Assembly: GCA_937928595.1 (NCBI GenBank)
Contig: CALGJV010000011.1
Span: 186,001 to 250,000, forward strand
Direction: 5' to 3'
Origin: an uncultured Phycisphaerae bacterium
GTDB lineage: Bacteria > Planctomycetota > Phycisphaerae > UBA1845 > Fen-1342
Length of the DNA stretch: 64,000 nucleotides
Shown piece by piece: positions 52,346 to 60,509 of this stretch (position 1 is the stretch's first letter; each line of letters begins with the position of its first letter). The position numbers were made by a program, and so were the translations under genes. The notes beneath the pieces are model-generated. The model saw only the letters and a list, made by a program, of their open reading frames with translations. It did not search any database and was not told the DNA's origin.

Positions 52346-54549
52346 GTTGCGGCGGCCTCCAGCACGGGGGCGGGGCGGCCGTCCCAATCGGGCGGATCGC
52401 CCGTGGCGACGCAGTAGCGCTCGATCACGCGCAGCCAGGCGGGGCCGGCGTCGAAGTGCGACAATTGCTCGTGCGCGCGGCGCCGCAGCAGGTCGCGCTC
52501 GTCGCGCTGCGCGAGGCCGCGGCGCAGGGTCGCGACCAGCGTTTCCGGTTCGGCGGCGTGCAGGTAGTGCTCGGTGGCCAGCAGCCCGTACGCACCGGTC
52601 TCCGGCGCGCCGACAACGATGCATCCGCACAGGGCGTCGCGCGCGACCTTCGCGGCCGCAAGCGCCGGTGCCCGCCGGTCCGGCAGGTGGACGGCGAAGC
52701 GCGCGCGCCGCAGGATGCCGCGCAGGACGCCGTCCGGCAATGGGTCACGGACGTGCATGAACCCGGGCAGCGCGGCCAGCGCCGTGACGAACGGGCGCGT
52801 CGCGTCGTCGGCGGGTCCGGCGTACACGACGGGGATCTCGCGCGCGGCCCACGCCGCGCCGTCGTCATCCACCGCGACGGCCGGCAAGTCGAGCGGCAAC
52901 ACGAGCGGCCCGGCGACCGCCAGCCCGGCGCCCAGCAGCGGCGCCACGGCGGCCGAGTCGGCGTGGAGCAGGCGGCGCGCGGAGGCGGCGGACGCGGGGA
53001 ATCCGGCGCGCAGCGCGCGCAGCAGCGCGCCGCCCGGCGCCGCGACGCAGCAGCCCAGCACGACTCCCGGCAGCGCGGCGAGGCCGGCCGCGGGGAACCG
53101 CTCCGGCTCGAACACGACGGTCACGTCGGGTCCGAAGCGGCGCACGTCGTCGAGCGGCAAGGCGCGGTCGCTCGCCGGCACGGGGCAGAAGAGTGTCTCG
53201 AGGCGGTCACTCGCGGGCGCGGCGTGCAGCGCGAAACGCCAGGCATCGCCGACGAAACACACGCGGTACCGTGGCCGCGGGGCGAGCCGGGGGCCGCCCG
53301 GCGGCGCGGGAACGATCTCGATGTGTTCGGGCGGCGGGGCCGGTTCCGGCGTCGCGGCCGCCGGCGGGCTCCAGCCCAACTTGCGGCGGACTTTCCGGCG
53401 GAGCAGGCTCCACGCCATCCGCAAGTGCTGCCGGCCGGAGTAGGACGGTTGCAGCGCCGCGTGCAGCGGCCCGGCCAACCGCAAGGCCGCAAGCAGTTGC
53501 GCGCGCATGTCGTGCTGAACGTGCGTCACGGTCGGGTCGCGCCCGCAGACCGCGCATACGAACGCGTCCATGCCGGCGACGGATTGCGGCCAGTCCGGCC
53601 AGCTTTCGGCGGTGCGCCGGGCCACGGCGCAGAGGCGCGCCAGCGTCGCGCGATCGGCCCGGAGCATCCGGAGGTACCGGATGACGTCGGCTTCCTCACC
53701 GCGCCGCACGACGAAACCGTTCTCGCCGTGCCGCAGGTATTCCTCGTGGCCGGTCACATCCGTCGTGATGGCCGTCCCGCCGCAGTGCATCATCTCGAGC
53801 GGCGGCCCGAACATGCCCTCGACCGTGCTGAGCTTCACGAGCACGTCGCATGACCGATAGACCTCGCCGACGCGGTCCATCGGTACCTGTGAACAGACGC
53901 GGTGGACCCCCGGGTAGCGGTCGCACGCCGTCGGCGTCAGCAGCCAGAGGTCGTCGATCCCGGCCTGCCGACACAACTCGATCGCCAGTTCGACACGTTT
54001 GAACGGCACGCGGAGCGCCCCCTCGACCAGCACACGCAGCCCGGACGCGGGGCGCGGCTCCAAGGCCGGCCCGTCCGGCCGGAAGATTCGCTTGTCGATG
54101 CCGTTGCGGACCAGGGTGACATCGCGGTCGAAGTGATCCCGCAGGTAGCGCTGGATCCACGACGCTTCGGTCACGATCGGGAGTGGTTGGCGGTACGTGT
54201 ACTCCGCAAGGGCCTGCATGTCCGGCTGGTCGGCCGGGAAGAAGCGCGATTCGATGGACTGGCAGAAGTACGCGTAGTGCCGGGCCGGTACGAACGGCAG
54301 GTCGTAGACGGACCGCCACCACGTCGCGAGGGCGAGATCGAACGTGTGCCCGCGGCAGTCGGCGTGGCAGCGCAGCGGCAGGTCGGTGGCGCCGGGCTTC
54401 CACGCGAGGCGGCGGGGGTCGAACGGCTGCTCGGTGACGATGGACACGCGGTGGCCGCGCCGCGTGAGCCCCAGCGCGTGCTCGAGGATCACGTTCGTGC
54501 CGCCCGAAATCTCGGGGTAGCCCAGCAGGAAGGCGATGTCGTGGCTCAA
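52342..54549 (-). CDS. Two-domain glycosyltransferase (GT4 plus CgeB-like domain)
   Basis: A 735-residue protein. Residues 1-340 are a GT4-type GT-B unit: FLLGYPEISGGTNVILEHAL at the start and LSTVEGMFGPPLEMMHCGGTAI as donor loop. A Pro-rich linker (PEPAPPPEHIEIVPAPPGGP) leads to a second GT-like unit (about 430-720) with CFVGDAWRFAL, PVVYAGPADDATRPFV and GAPETGAYGLLATEHYLHAAEPETL, like CgeB-type spore or surface glycosyltransferases. The second unit lacks a clear Glu pair. The start is TTG at 54549, giving MSHDIAFLLG. It heads the minus-strand unit of four genes. Divergent from the DUF58 gene. Confidence 0.85.
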   Translation of the reverse strand: MSHDIAFLLGYPEISGGTNVILEHALGLTRRGHRVSIVTEQPFDPRRLAWKPGATDLPLRCHADCRGHTFDLALATWWRSVYDLPFVPARHYAYFCQSIESRFFPADQPDMQALAEYTYRQPLPIVTEASWIQRYLRDHFDRDVTLVRNGIDKRIFRPDGPALEPRPASGLRVLVEGALRVPFKRVELAIELCRQAGIDDLWLLTPTACDRYPGVHRVCSQVPMDRVGEVYRSCDVLVKLSTVEGMFGPPLEMMHCGGTAITTDVTGHEEYLRHGENGFVVRRGEEADVIRYLRMLRADRATLARLCAVARRTAESWPDWPQSVAGMDAFVCAVCGRDPTVTHVQHDMRAQLLAALRLAGPLHAALQPSYSGRQHLRMAWSLLRRKVRRKLGWSPPAAATPEPAPPPEHIEIVPAPPGGPRLAPRPRYRVCFVGDAWRFALHAAPASDRLETLFCPVPASDRALPLDDVRRFGPDVTVVFEPERFPAAGLAALPGVVLGCCVAAPGGALLRALRAGFPASAASARRLLHADSAAVAPLLGAGLAVAGPLVLPLDLPAVAVDDDGAAWAAREIPVVYAGPADDATRPFVTALAALPGFMHVRDPLPDGVLRGILRRARFAVHLPDRRAPALAAAKVARDALCGCIVVGAPETGAYGLLATEHYLHAAEPETLVATLRRGLAQRDERDLLRRRAHEQLSHFDAGPAWLRVIERYCVATGDPPDWDGRPAPVLEAAAT

Positions 54550-54699
54550 GGGCTCGGTTCCGTCGGCCGCCGCGGCCGCGGGGCATTGTGTGTGCCGCCG
54601 GCGCGGGCAGCAAGCGCAGAGCTGGCGGCGTCGTGCGGGGCCGGGCGGGCCGCACGCGGCGCGCGGGTTCCGGGCGGGCGACGCGAGTCGCCGGGCCGG

Positions 54700-54705
54700 T
54701 ACAAT
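54700..54705 (+). promoter_or_regulatory. -10 box eight bases before an ATG start
   Basis: TACAAT within GGTACAAT, with no clear -35. ATG 54714 would be at or next to the transcription start. Confidence 0.4.
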
Positions 54706-54713
54706 GCCGCCCG

Positions 54714-55670
54714 ATGTCCTCGCTCGCGCAGTTCCTCGACCCGGCGGTCATCCAGGAGGTCGGGCGGCTCGACCTGCGGGCGCGGTTCATCGTCGAGGGG
54801 TTCCTGGCCGGGCTGCACAGCTCGCCGCTGCGCGGCTACTCGGTCGAGTTCAGCGAGCACCGCAAGTACGTGCCGGGCGACGACCCGCGCACCATCGACT
54901 GGAAGGTTTACGCGCGGACCGATCGCCTGTTCGTGCGGCAGTACCAGGCCGAGACGCACCTCGCCTGCCACCTGCTGGTCGACACGTCGGCCAGCATGGG
55001 ATACGTCGGTGTCCTGGGAGGGAGCGGGCCGGCGTCCCCCTTCGACGTGTCGTCGGGGTCCGGACCCTGGCCGCAGCCGGCCGCCAAGCTGTTGTACGCC
55101 GTGCACTTGGCGGCGGCGCTGGGCTACCTGGTCACGCAGCAGCGGGACGCGGTGGGGCTCGGGCTGCTGGGCGAAGGCTTGCTGGAGCTGCGGCCGGCGC
55201 GGGCCCGGCGGGCGCACCTGGCGGACCTGCTGGCGGTGCTGGCGGGCGTCGTGCCGCGCGGCACGACCGGGCTCGCGCAGGGGATCCACGCCGCCCTGGG
55301 CCGCATTCCGCACCGGGGCGTCATCGTGCTGATCAGCGACCTGCTGACCGACACGGCGGCCGTGCTCGAGGCCCTGCATCACATCCGGTATCGCGGACAC
55401 GATCTGATCGTCTTTCACGTGCTCGACGCCGCCGAGACGGCGTTTCCGTTCGAGGGGCCGGTGCGACTGGAGGATCCCGAGAGCGGCGCGACGCTGGTGG
55501 TCGAGGCGGGGGGCGTGCGGGCTGCGTACCGCGCGGCGCTCGAGCGGTGGCGAGGCGAGCTCCGCGAGCGTGTCACGGCGCTGCGCGGCGACTACGTCGC
55601 GCTCGACACGGCCACGCCGTTCGACAAGGCCCTGGTGGAGTTCCTGGTCGAGCGCGCCCGGCGAAGGTAG
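54714..55670 (+). CDS. DUF58 family protein
   Basis: A 318-residue protein of the DUF58 (YeaD-like) family. The family region covers residues about 35-130: LRGYSVEFSEHRKYVPGDDPRTIDWKVYART. A von Willebrand A-like fold follows with the MIDAS-type DTSAS motif and LISDLLTD. Such proteins usually accompany MoxR ATPases and may act in chaperone-like or envelope roles. No MoxR gene is present here. There is no Shine-Dalgarno sequence before ATG 54714, and a -10 box ends eight bases upstream. An insertion of about 20 residues (GGSGPASPFDVSSGSGP) follows the MIDAS motif. An eight-base tandem repeat follows the stop. Confidence 0.87.
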   Translation: MSSLAQFLDPAVIQEVGRLDLRARFIVEGFLAGLHSSPLRGYSVEFSEHRKYVPGDDPRTIDWKVYARTDRLFVRQYQAETHLACHLLVDTSASMGYVGVLGGSGPASPFDVSSGSGPWPQPAAKLLYAVHLAAALGYLVTQQRDAVGLGLLGEGLLELRPARARRAHLADLLAVLAGVVPRGTTGLAQGIHAALGRIPHRGVIVLISDLLTDTAAVLEALHHIRYRGHDLIVFHVLDAAETAFPFEGPVRLEDPESGATLVVEAGGVRAAYRAALERWRGELRERVTALRGDYVALDTATPFDKALVEFLVERARRR

Positions 55671-55682
55671 AGCGGTGCAAGA

Positions 55683-55786
55683 GCGTGGCAACGTGGGCAG
55701 GTGGGCGGGCTGCAACGTGGGCAAGTGGGCAGGTGAGAGCGTGGGCACGTGGGAATGTGAGCAAGCGTGAACGCGAGCAGGTGGAA
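55683..55786 (+). repeat. Eight-base-period degenerate tandem repeat (consensus ANGTGRGC)
   Basis: From 55691 twelve units follow without a break in period: ACGTGGGC, AGGTGGGC, GGGCTGCA, ACGTGGGC, AAGTGGGC, AGGTGAGA, GCGTGGGC, ACGTGGGA, ATGTGAGC, AAGCGTGA, ACGCGAGC and AGGTGGAA. It begins 12 to 20 bases after the DUF58 stop and reads in the sense of that gene. It is the same family as the repeat at 48705-48768. Confidence 0.75.
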
Positions 55787-55829
55787 ATCCCGGCACGCCG
55801 GCGGCGGGTGCGGCCCGCCCGGCGTTGTG

Positions 55830-57059
55830 TCACCCTCCCGGTTTTTCACTTGTCATTTGACGTCGTGCGGCCGTCAGGCTCGCCGTGCCGATCGCCAGCA
55901 GCGGCATGAGCGGCACGCGGTAGCGCACGCTCCCCACGTACACGCAGTGCACGAGCGTGAAGTACAAGATCGGCGTCCAGAGCAGCACATGCAGCGTTCG
56001 CAGGTGCGGGGCGCGACGCAGAGACATCCCGAGGGCCGCCAGCGCGCCGATCAGCACGAACAGCGTGTACGCCGCGCTGACCGCGGCCGACGCGCCGCCG
56101 CGGTGCTCGGCGACGTTCGGCGTGGGGCTCCAGGTGCGCCCGAGCTTGATGCAGGCGAGCCGCACCATGCGGCCCGGGTCGGCCCGCATGGCCTCCAGCG
56201 CCCGACGCCGGAGGAACTCGTCGCGCCCGACCTCGCCGAGTTCGCGGAAAGTCGGGTCCGCCTCGAACTCCCGCAGGAACGCCTGATTGCTGCTCCCGTC
56301 GGCCTGCGGGCCCTGCGCGTCGTAGAGCGTGACGCCGCCGTTGGTCGACAGCCACGCAAACGAGCCCAGCACAGCTCGGTTGCGCAGTCCCCAGGGCAGC
56401 AGCGCCGCGCCCAGCGCGACCGCGGCCAGCCCCGCGCCGGCCAGGGCCCGCCGCCGGTCCCGGGCCATGACCAGCACGAGCCCCCACACGCCCACGGGCA
56501 GCACCGCCGCCGACGGGCGCGTCAGCAGCAGGGCCGCCGCGGCCGCCGCGTAGCCGATCAGCACGCGCCATCCCGGCCGCGGCTCGGCCGCCAGGTGCCA
56601 GGAGAACAGGCCGAACCCCAGCAGCAGGAGCGTGAAAATCGACTCGGTCAGCAGCAGATTGGCGAGGAAAACCGCGAACGGATCGCACGCGACGAGCAGC
56701 CCGGCCACGAGCCCGGCGCGCGGGCCGGCCGCGAGCCGCGCCCAACGGCGGGCGACGAGCACGCCGGCCGCGCTGATCGCAGCCTGAGCGAGTTTCGCGG
56801 CCACGATGCCGGCCGGTCCGAGCGCCGCGAACGGCGCGAGCACCAGCGGGTAGAGCGGCATGCGGGGGGCGTAGCGGCCGTCGTCGGACGCGAGCGTGCC
56901 GGCGGAGACCAGATTGGTGGCCAGCTGCCAGTGCAACTCCTCGTCCGGGTAGTCGAGCTCCGGGCCGAGCGTCGCAGCCCGGTAGATGACCCAGCCGCCG
57001 CGCAGTCCGAGGGCGAGCAGGAAGAGTAGGGCGGCGGACGGGATCCGGCGGGTGGTCAC
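55830..57059 (-). CDS. GT39/ArnT-like integral membrane glycosyltransferase
   Basis: A 409-residue protein with about ten hydrophobic helices. Near the N-terminus, ELDYPDEELHWQLATNL has the acidic pair expected in the first extracytoplasmic loop of lipid-phosphate-sugar-dependent transferases (GT39/GT83). YAPRMPLYPLVLAPFAAL and CDPFAVFLANLLLTESIF are typical of this superfamily. Acceptor is unknown. It starts with GTG, overlapping the tilS stop as GTGA, so translation is coupled to tilS even though the functions differ. The C-terminal part ends in a basic tail. Confidence 0.83.
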   Translation of the reverse strand: MTTRRIPSAALLFLLALGLRGGWVIYRAATLGPELDYPDEELHWQLATNLVSAGTLASDDGRYAPRMPLYPLVLAPFAALGPAGIVAAKLAQAAISAAGVLVARRWARLAAGPRAGLVAGLLVACDPFAVFLANLLLTESIFTLLLLGFGLFSWHLAAEPRPGWRVLIGYAAAAAALLLTRPSAAVLPVGVWGLVLVMARDRRRALAGAGLAAVALGAALLPWGLRNRAVLGSFAWLSTNGGVTLYDAQGPQADGSSNQAFLREFEADPTFRELGEVGRDEFLRRRALEAMRADPGRMVRLACIKLGRTWSPTPNVAEHRGGASAAVSAAYTLFVLIGALAALGMSLRRAPHLRTLHVLLWTPILYFTLVHCVYVGSVRYRVPLMPLLAIGTASLTAARRQMTSEKPGG

Positions 57060-58528
57060 GGGAGACCGGGATTCTGAGGACTGAGCGGCGTCAGCACGAG
57101 TCGCAGCGCGGTATGTGTGGTGGGACGGAGTTTGGCGCGCTCGTCGATGCGGAGAGGCATGACCCAGAGCGGCCCCTGCTGGTCACAGAGGATGCCGGTG
57201 CGGAGCCGCGCGTCCGGGTCGAGCTTCTCGTCGCCGAAGAAGTCGGCGATGCTCTTGGCGCCCGGGGCGCCGAGCGGGTGAAAGCGGTCGCCCTCGCGCC
57301 GGCCGCGGACGAGCAGCGGCGGCCGGATGCGTTCGAGGTCGAGCCACTCCTCATACGGGTTCCGGTTGCGGCGCAGCGCGGCGACCTGGTCGGGCGCGAC
57401 GTCGCGGGTTTCGACCGTGAGCACGAATCCGAGCGACGGGAGGGGCGTGCGTCCGGGGACGGCGACGAAGACCGTGCTGATCTCGGGGGGCGGATCGGCG
57501 GGGGCGTCGAGCGGGCGGAAGTCGAGCCGCTCGTACTGCTTGCGCACGACAACCGGGCCGGGCACGTGGACTTCCTTGCCGCTTTCGCCGCTCTCGGCGA
57601 GGCGGAGGACGGATTCGATGTGGGTGAACCCGAGGTCCTGATCGCCACCGGTGATGAGCGTGATGGCGCGGCGGACGACCTCGGCCTGGATGATGCGCTG
57701 TTTGCTGAGCAGCGCACGCGTATTCAGGACGATGTGGCGGGGACTCTCGGAGACCACCAGCGAGTCGAAGGTGCGGGCGGCGGCGTCCTCCAGGTACGTC
57801 CCGAGCCAGCGGGCGTGCTCGGCCAGGCGCAGGAGGGCTTCGGAGACATTCGGGTTGAGCTGCTCGGCCAGCAAGGGCATCACGATCCGGCGAATGCGGC
57901 CGCGGGTGAACTCGTTGGAGCGGTTGGTGCTGTCAGTCCGCGTTTCGAGGTCGAGTTGTCGGCACAGCTCGTCGATCGTGGCGCGGCGCTGGGCGAGCAG
58001 AGGGCGGACCAGTCGCACGTGGGAACCGGGGCGGATCGGCCGCAGGTCGTGGATGCCCGCCAGGCCGCGCAGGCCCGTGCCGCGGCAGATGCGGTGCAGG
58101 ACCGTTTCGGCGTTGTCATCGGCATGGTGGGCGACGGCGACCAGCTCGCTGCCGACCTGGAGCGCGACGCGCTCGAGGAACTCGTAGCGGCGGGCGCGGG
58201 CGACCTCCTCGGTCGAGCCGCCCTGGGCCGCCACGGCGGCCCGAATGTCGGCGTGCTCGGCGTGGAACGGGAGACCGAGGCGGTCGGCCAGCCCGGCGAC
58301 GAACACTTCGTCCTCGTCCGCCTCGCGGCCGCGGAGGCCGTGGTGGAAATGGGCCAGGTGCAGCTTCCAGCCGAGCGACTCGCGTTCCGAGAGCGCTCGC
58401 AGGGCGTGGACCAGGAGCGTGGAGTCCGGCCCGCCGGAGGCACCGATGACCCAGTTCGCGCCGGCGGTCAGCAGGCTGCGGACCGCGAGCCAGTCACGGA
58501 TCTGTTCGAGGAAGGCGTCCCAGGTCAC
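57056..58528 (-). CDS. tilS: tRNA(Ile)-lysidine synthase
   Basis: About 490 residues. The enzyme attaches lysine to C34 of the CAU-anticodon isoleucine tRNA, using ATP. The PP-loop SGGPDS sits at residues 31-36, followed by the family segments LHLAHFHHGLRGREADEDE, ARARRYEFL and VAVAHHADDNAETVLHRICRGTGLRGL. The C-terminal TilS domain ends in GDRFHPLGAPGAKSIADFFGDEK. GTG 58528 is chosen because a strong promoter ends nine bases upstream; an upstream in-frame ATG at 58627 precedes that promoter. There is no Shine-Dalgarno sequence, consistent with a leaderless mRNA. A GT39-like gene follows with a four-base overlap. Confidence 0.92.
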   Translation of the reverse strand: MTWDAFLEQIRDWLAVRSLLTAGANWVIGASGGPDSTLLVHALRALSERESLGWKLHLAHFHHGLRGREADEDEVFVAGLADRLGLPFHAEHADIRAAVAAQGGSTEEVARARRYEFLERVALQVGSELVAVAHHADDNAETVLHRICRGTGLRGLAGIHDLRPIRPGSHVRLVRPLLAQRRATIDELCRQLDLETRTDSTNRSNEFTRGRIRRIVMPLLAEQLNPNVSEALLRLAEHARWLGTYLEDAAARTFDSLVVSESPRHIVLNTRALLSKQRIIQAEVVRRAITLITGGDQDLGFTHIESVLRLAESGESGKEVHVPGPVVVRKQYERLDFRPLDAPADPPPEISTVFVAVPGRTPLPSLGFVLTVETRDVAPDQVAALRRNRNPYEEWLDLERIRPPLLVRGRREGDRFHPLGAPGAKSIADFFGDEKLDPDARLRTGILCDQQGPLWVMPLRIDERAKLRPTTHTALRLVLTPLSPQNPGLP

Positions 58529-58537
58529 AGTGGCGTC

Positions 58538-58566
58538 AGTATAGAAATCGAGTGGTTGCGGGCCAA
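58538..58566 (-). promoter_or_regulatory. Sigma-70-like promoter nine bases before the tilS GTG
   Basis: On the minus strand, TTGGCC (58566-58561), a 17-base spacer and TATACT (58543-58538). Nine bases then separate the -10 box from the GTG at 58528. Confidence 0.6.
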
Positions 58567-58681
58567 GAGTCGCGGCGATTTTGGGCAGCCGCCGGGCCGG
58601 CTGGCCCGCGGTGGGCGCGAGGGACATAATGACGCCCGCGGGCCGCCGGGGCGGCCCGGCCCCTCACTGGAAAGGATCGCC

Positions 58682-59800
58682 ATGATCGACCCCCGTATGA
58701 CGAAGCTGGCCGACGTGCTGGTGAACTACTCCTGCGCCGTGAAGCCGGGCGAGAAGATCCTGATTGAAGCCATCGACATCCCGCATGAGTTCACGATCGA
58801 GTGCGTGCGGCTGGCGCGGGAGGCGGGCGCGCACCCGCTGGTGCTGCTCAAGAGCAACCGCGTGCACCGGGCGCTGATGAAGTACGGCACGGACGAGCAG
58901 TGGAACCTGATCGCGGACGTCGAGCGGAAGCAGATGGAGGGGGTGCAGTGCTACATCGGGGCCCGCGGCAACTGGAACGTGTCGGAGCTGTCGGACGTTC
59001 CGGCCGAGCAGCAGCGGATCTACGAGCGCACGGTCTGGAAGCGCGTGCACAGCGAGGTGCGCGTCCCGAAGACGCGCTGGGTCGTGCTGCGCTGGCCGAC
59101 GATGAGCATGGCGCAGCTCGCCGGCATGTCGACGGAGGGGTTCGAGAACTTCTACTTCGACGTGTGCACCCTGGACTACGCGAAAATGGGCCGGGCGATG
59201 CAGGCGCTCAAGCAGCGGATGGAGGCAACCGACCGCGTGCACCTGAAGGGCCCGCGCGACACGGACCTGACGTTCTCGATCAAGGGCATCCCCGCGATCC
59301 CGTGCGACGGCAAGCTGAACATCCCGGACGGGGAGGTCTTTACCGCGCCGGTGCGCGACAGCATCAATGGCGTGATCCACTTCAACGCGCCGACGATGTA
59401 CCGCGGCGAGACGCACGAGAACATCCGGCTGACGTTCCGGGACGGGAAAATCGTCGAGGCCACCAGCTCGAACACGCAGAAGCTCAACGAGGTGCTGGAC
59501 GCGGACGAGGGGGCCCGCTACACGGGCGAGTTCGCGATCGGCGTGAACCCGTACATCACGCGGGCGATGAAGGACATCCTGTTCGACGAGAAGATCGCGG
59601 GCAGCATCCACCTCACGCCGGGCCAGTCGTACGACGAGGCCCCCAACGGCAACAAGAGCGAGATTCACTGGGACATGGTGCTGATCCAGACGCCGGAGTG
59701 GGGTGGCGGCGAAATGTACTTCGACGGCCAGCTCGTGCGCAAAGACGGTCGCTTCGTGACGCCCGATCTCCAAGCGCTCAACCCGGAGGTGTTGAAGTAG
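58682..59800 (+). CDS. M29 family aminopeptidase (AmpS/thermophilic aminopeptidase-like)
   Basis: A 372-residue metallo-aminopeptidase of family M29. The N-terminal LADVLVNYSCAVKPGEKILIEA begins the family fold. C-terminal metal-site motifs are present: GEFAIGVNPYI, GSIHLTPGQSYDEAPNGNKS, and SEIHWDMVL with the His-x-Asp pair. No signal peptide is seen, so it acts in the cytoplasm, unlike the secreted peptidases at 26-34 kb. AAAGGA lies about eight bases before ATG 58682. It is divergent from tilS. Confidence 0.92.
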   Translation: MIDPRMTKLADVLVNYSCAVKPGEKILIEAIDIPHEFTIECVRLAREAGAHPLVLLKSNRVHRALMKYGTDEQWNLIADVERKQMEGVQCYIGARGNWNVSELSDVPAEQQRIYERTVWKRVHSEVRVPKTRWVVLRWPTMSMAQLAGMSTEGFENFYFDVCTLDYAKMGRAMQALKQRMEATDRVHLKGPRDTDLTFSIKGIPAIPCDGKLNIPDGEVFTAPVRDSINGVIHFNAPTMYRGETHENIRLTFRDGKIVEATSSNTQKLNEVLDADEGARYTGEFAIGVNPYITRAMKDILFDEKIAGSIHLTPGQSYDEAPNGNKSEIHWDMVLIQTPEWGGGEMYFDGQLVRKDGRFVTPDLQALNPEVLK

Positions 59801-59840
59801 ACGCGCAGCTCTCGGTACCGCCGGGGGACCCCGGCCGGCG

Positions 59841-60500
59841 TCAGTCGTAGCCCGCGAAGCGCGCCAGGTCGAGTTCGCGGCCGAAGACCATCAGGGTCTC
59901 GTTGGGCTGAATGACCTTGTCCGCGGCGGGCAGGAAGCGGAAATGCTCCTCGCTTCCGGCCCGCACAGCGAGGACGAGCAGGTCGAACTTCGCGCGGAGG
60001 TCCAGCGCGGCGAGCGTCTTGCCGTGGGTCTTGCGCGGCGCGGCGACCTCCATGATGCGGAAGTCCTCGGACAGCGAGAACATGTCGCGGATGTCGGGGT
60101 TGGCGACGCGGCGCGCGGTGCGCTCGGCGGCGTCGCGCTCGGGGAAGATCGTCTCCGTGGCGCCGACGGCCGCGAGGATCTGGGCGTGGTCGTCGTTGGC
60201 GGCGGTGGAGCGGATGGACTTGAGCCCGATGCGCTTGAGCGCCAGGGCGCAGAGGATGCTGGGTTCGAGGTTGGTCTCGCCCAGGCAGATGACGGCGTCG
60301 TCCACGCTCGGGGTGACGACGCTCGAGAGCATTTCGAAGTCGCGGGCGTCGCCGATCAGGGCGCGGTGCACGTCGTCGCGCACGCTGTCCACGCGGGCCT
60401 CGTTGATATCGATGGCCAGGACCTCGCAGCCCATCTTCACCAGCGCGCGGGCCAGGTGCGTGCCGAACTGCCCCAGCCCGATGACGACGACCTGTTTCAC
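59841..60500 (-). CDS. trkA: Trk/Ktr potassium uptake regulatory NAD-binding protein
   Basis: A 219-residue single RCK protein (KtrA/TrkA type). The N-terminal RCK-N Rossmann fold shows VVVIGLGQFGTHLARAL with Asp-binding LAIDINEARV and ICLGETNLEPSI. The C-terminal RCK-C domain follows from about residue 140. It gates the membrane subunit encoded nine bases upstream (trkH). The single RCK unit resembles KtrA rather than the double TrkA of Escherichia coli. Regulation by nucleotides is known for the family. Confidence 0.91.
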   Translation of the reverse strand: MKQVVVIGLGQFGTHLARALVKMGCEVLAIDINEARVDSVRDDVHRALIGDARDFEMLSSVVTPSVDDAVICLGETNLEPSILCALALKRIGLKSIRSTAANDDHAQILAAVGATETIFPERDAAERTARRVANPDIRDMFSLSEDFRIMEVAAPRKTHGKTLAALDLRAKFDLLVLAVRAGSEEHFRFLPAADKVIQPNETLMVFGRELDLARFAGYD

Positions 60501-60509
60501 GGCGTGCTC

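Noticed and set aside
58529-58627. Upstream ATG start for tilS
   Set aside because: It lies before a well-spaced promoter that ends nine bases from GTG 58528, and the added residues are not part of the TilS fold.
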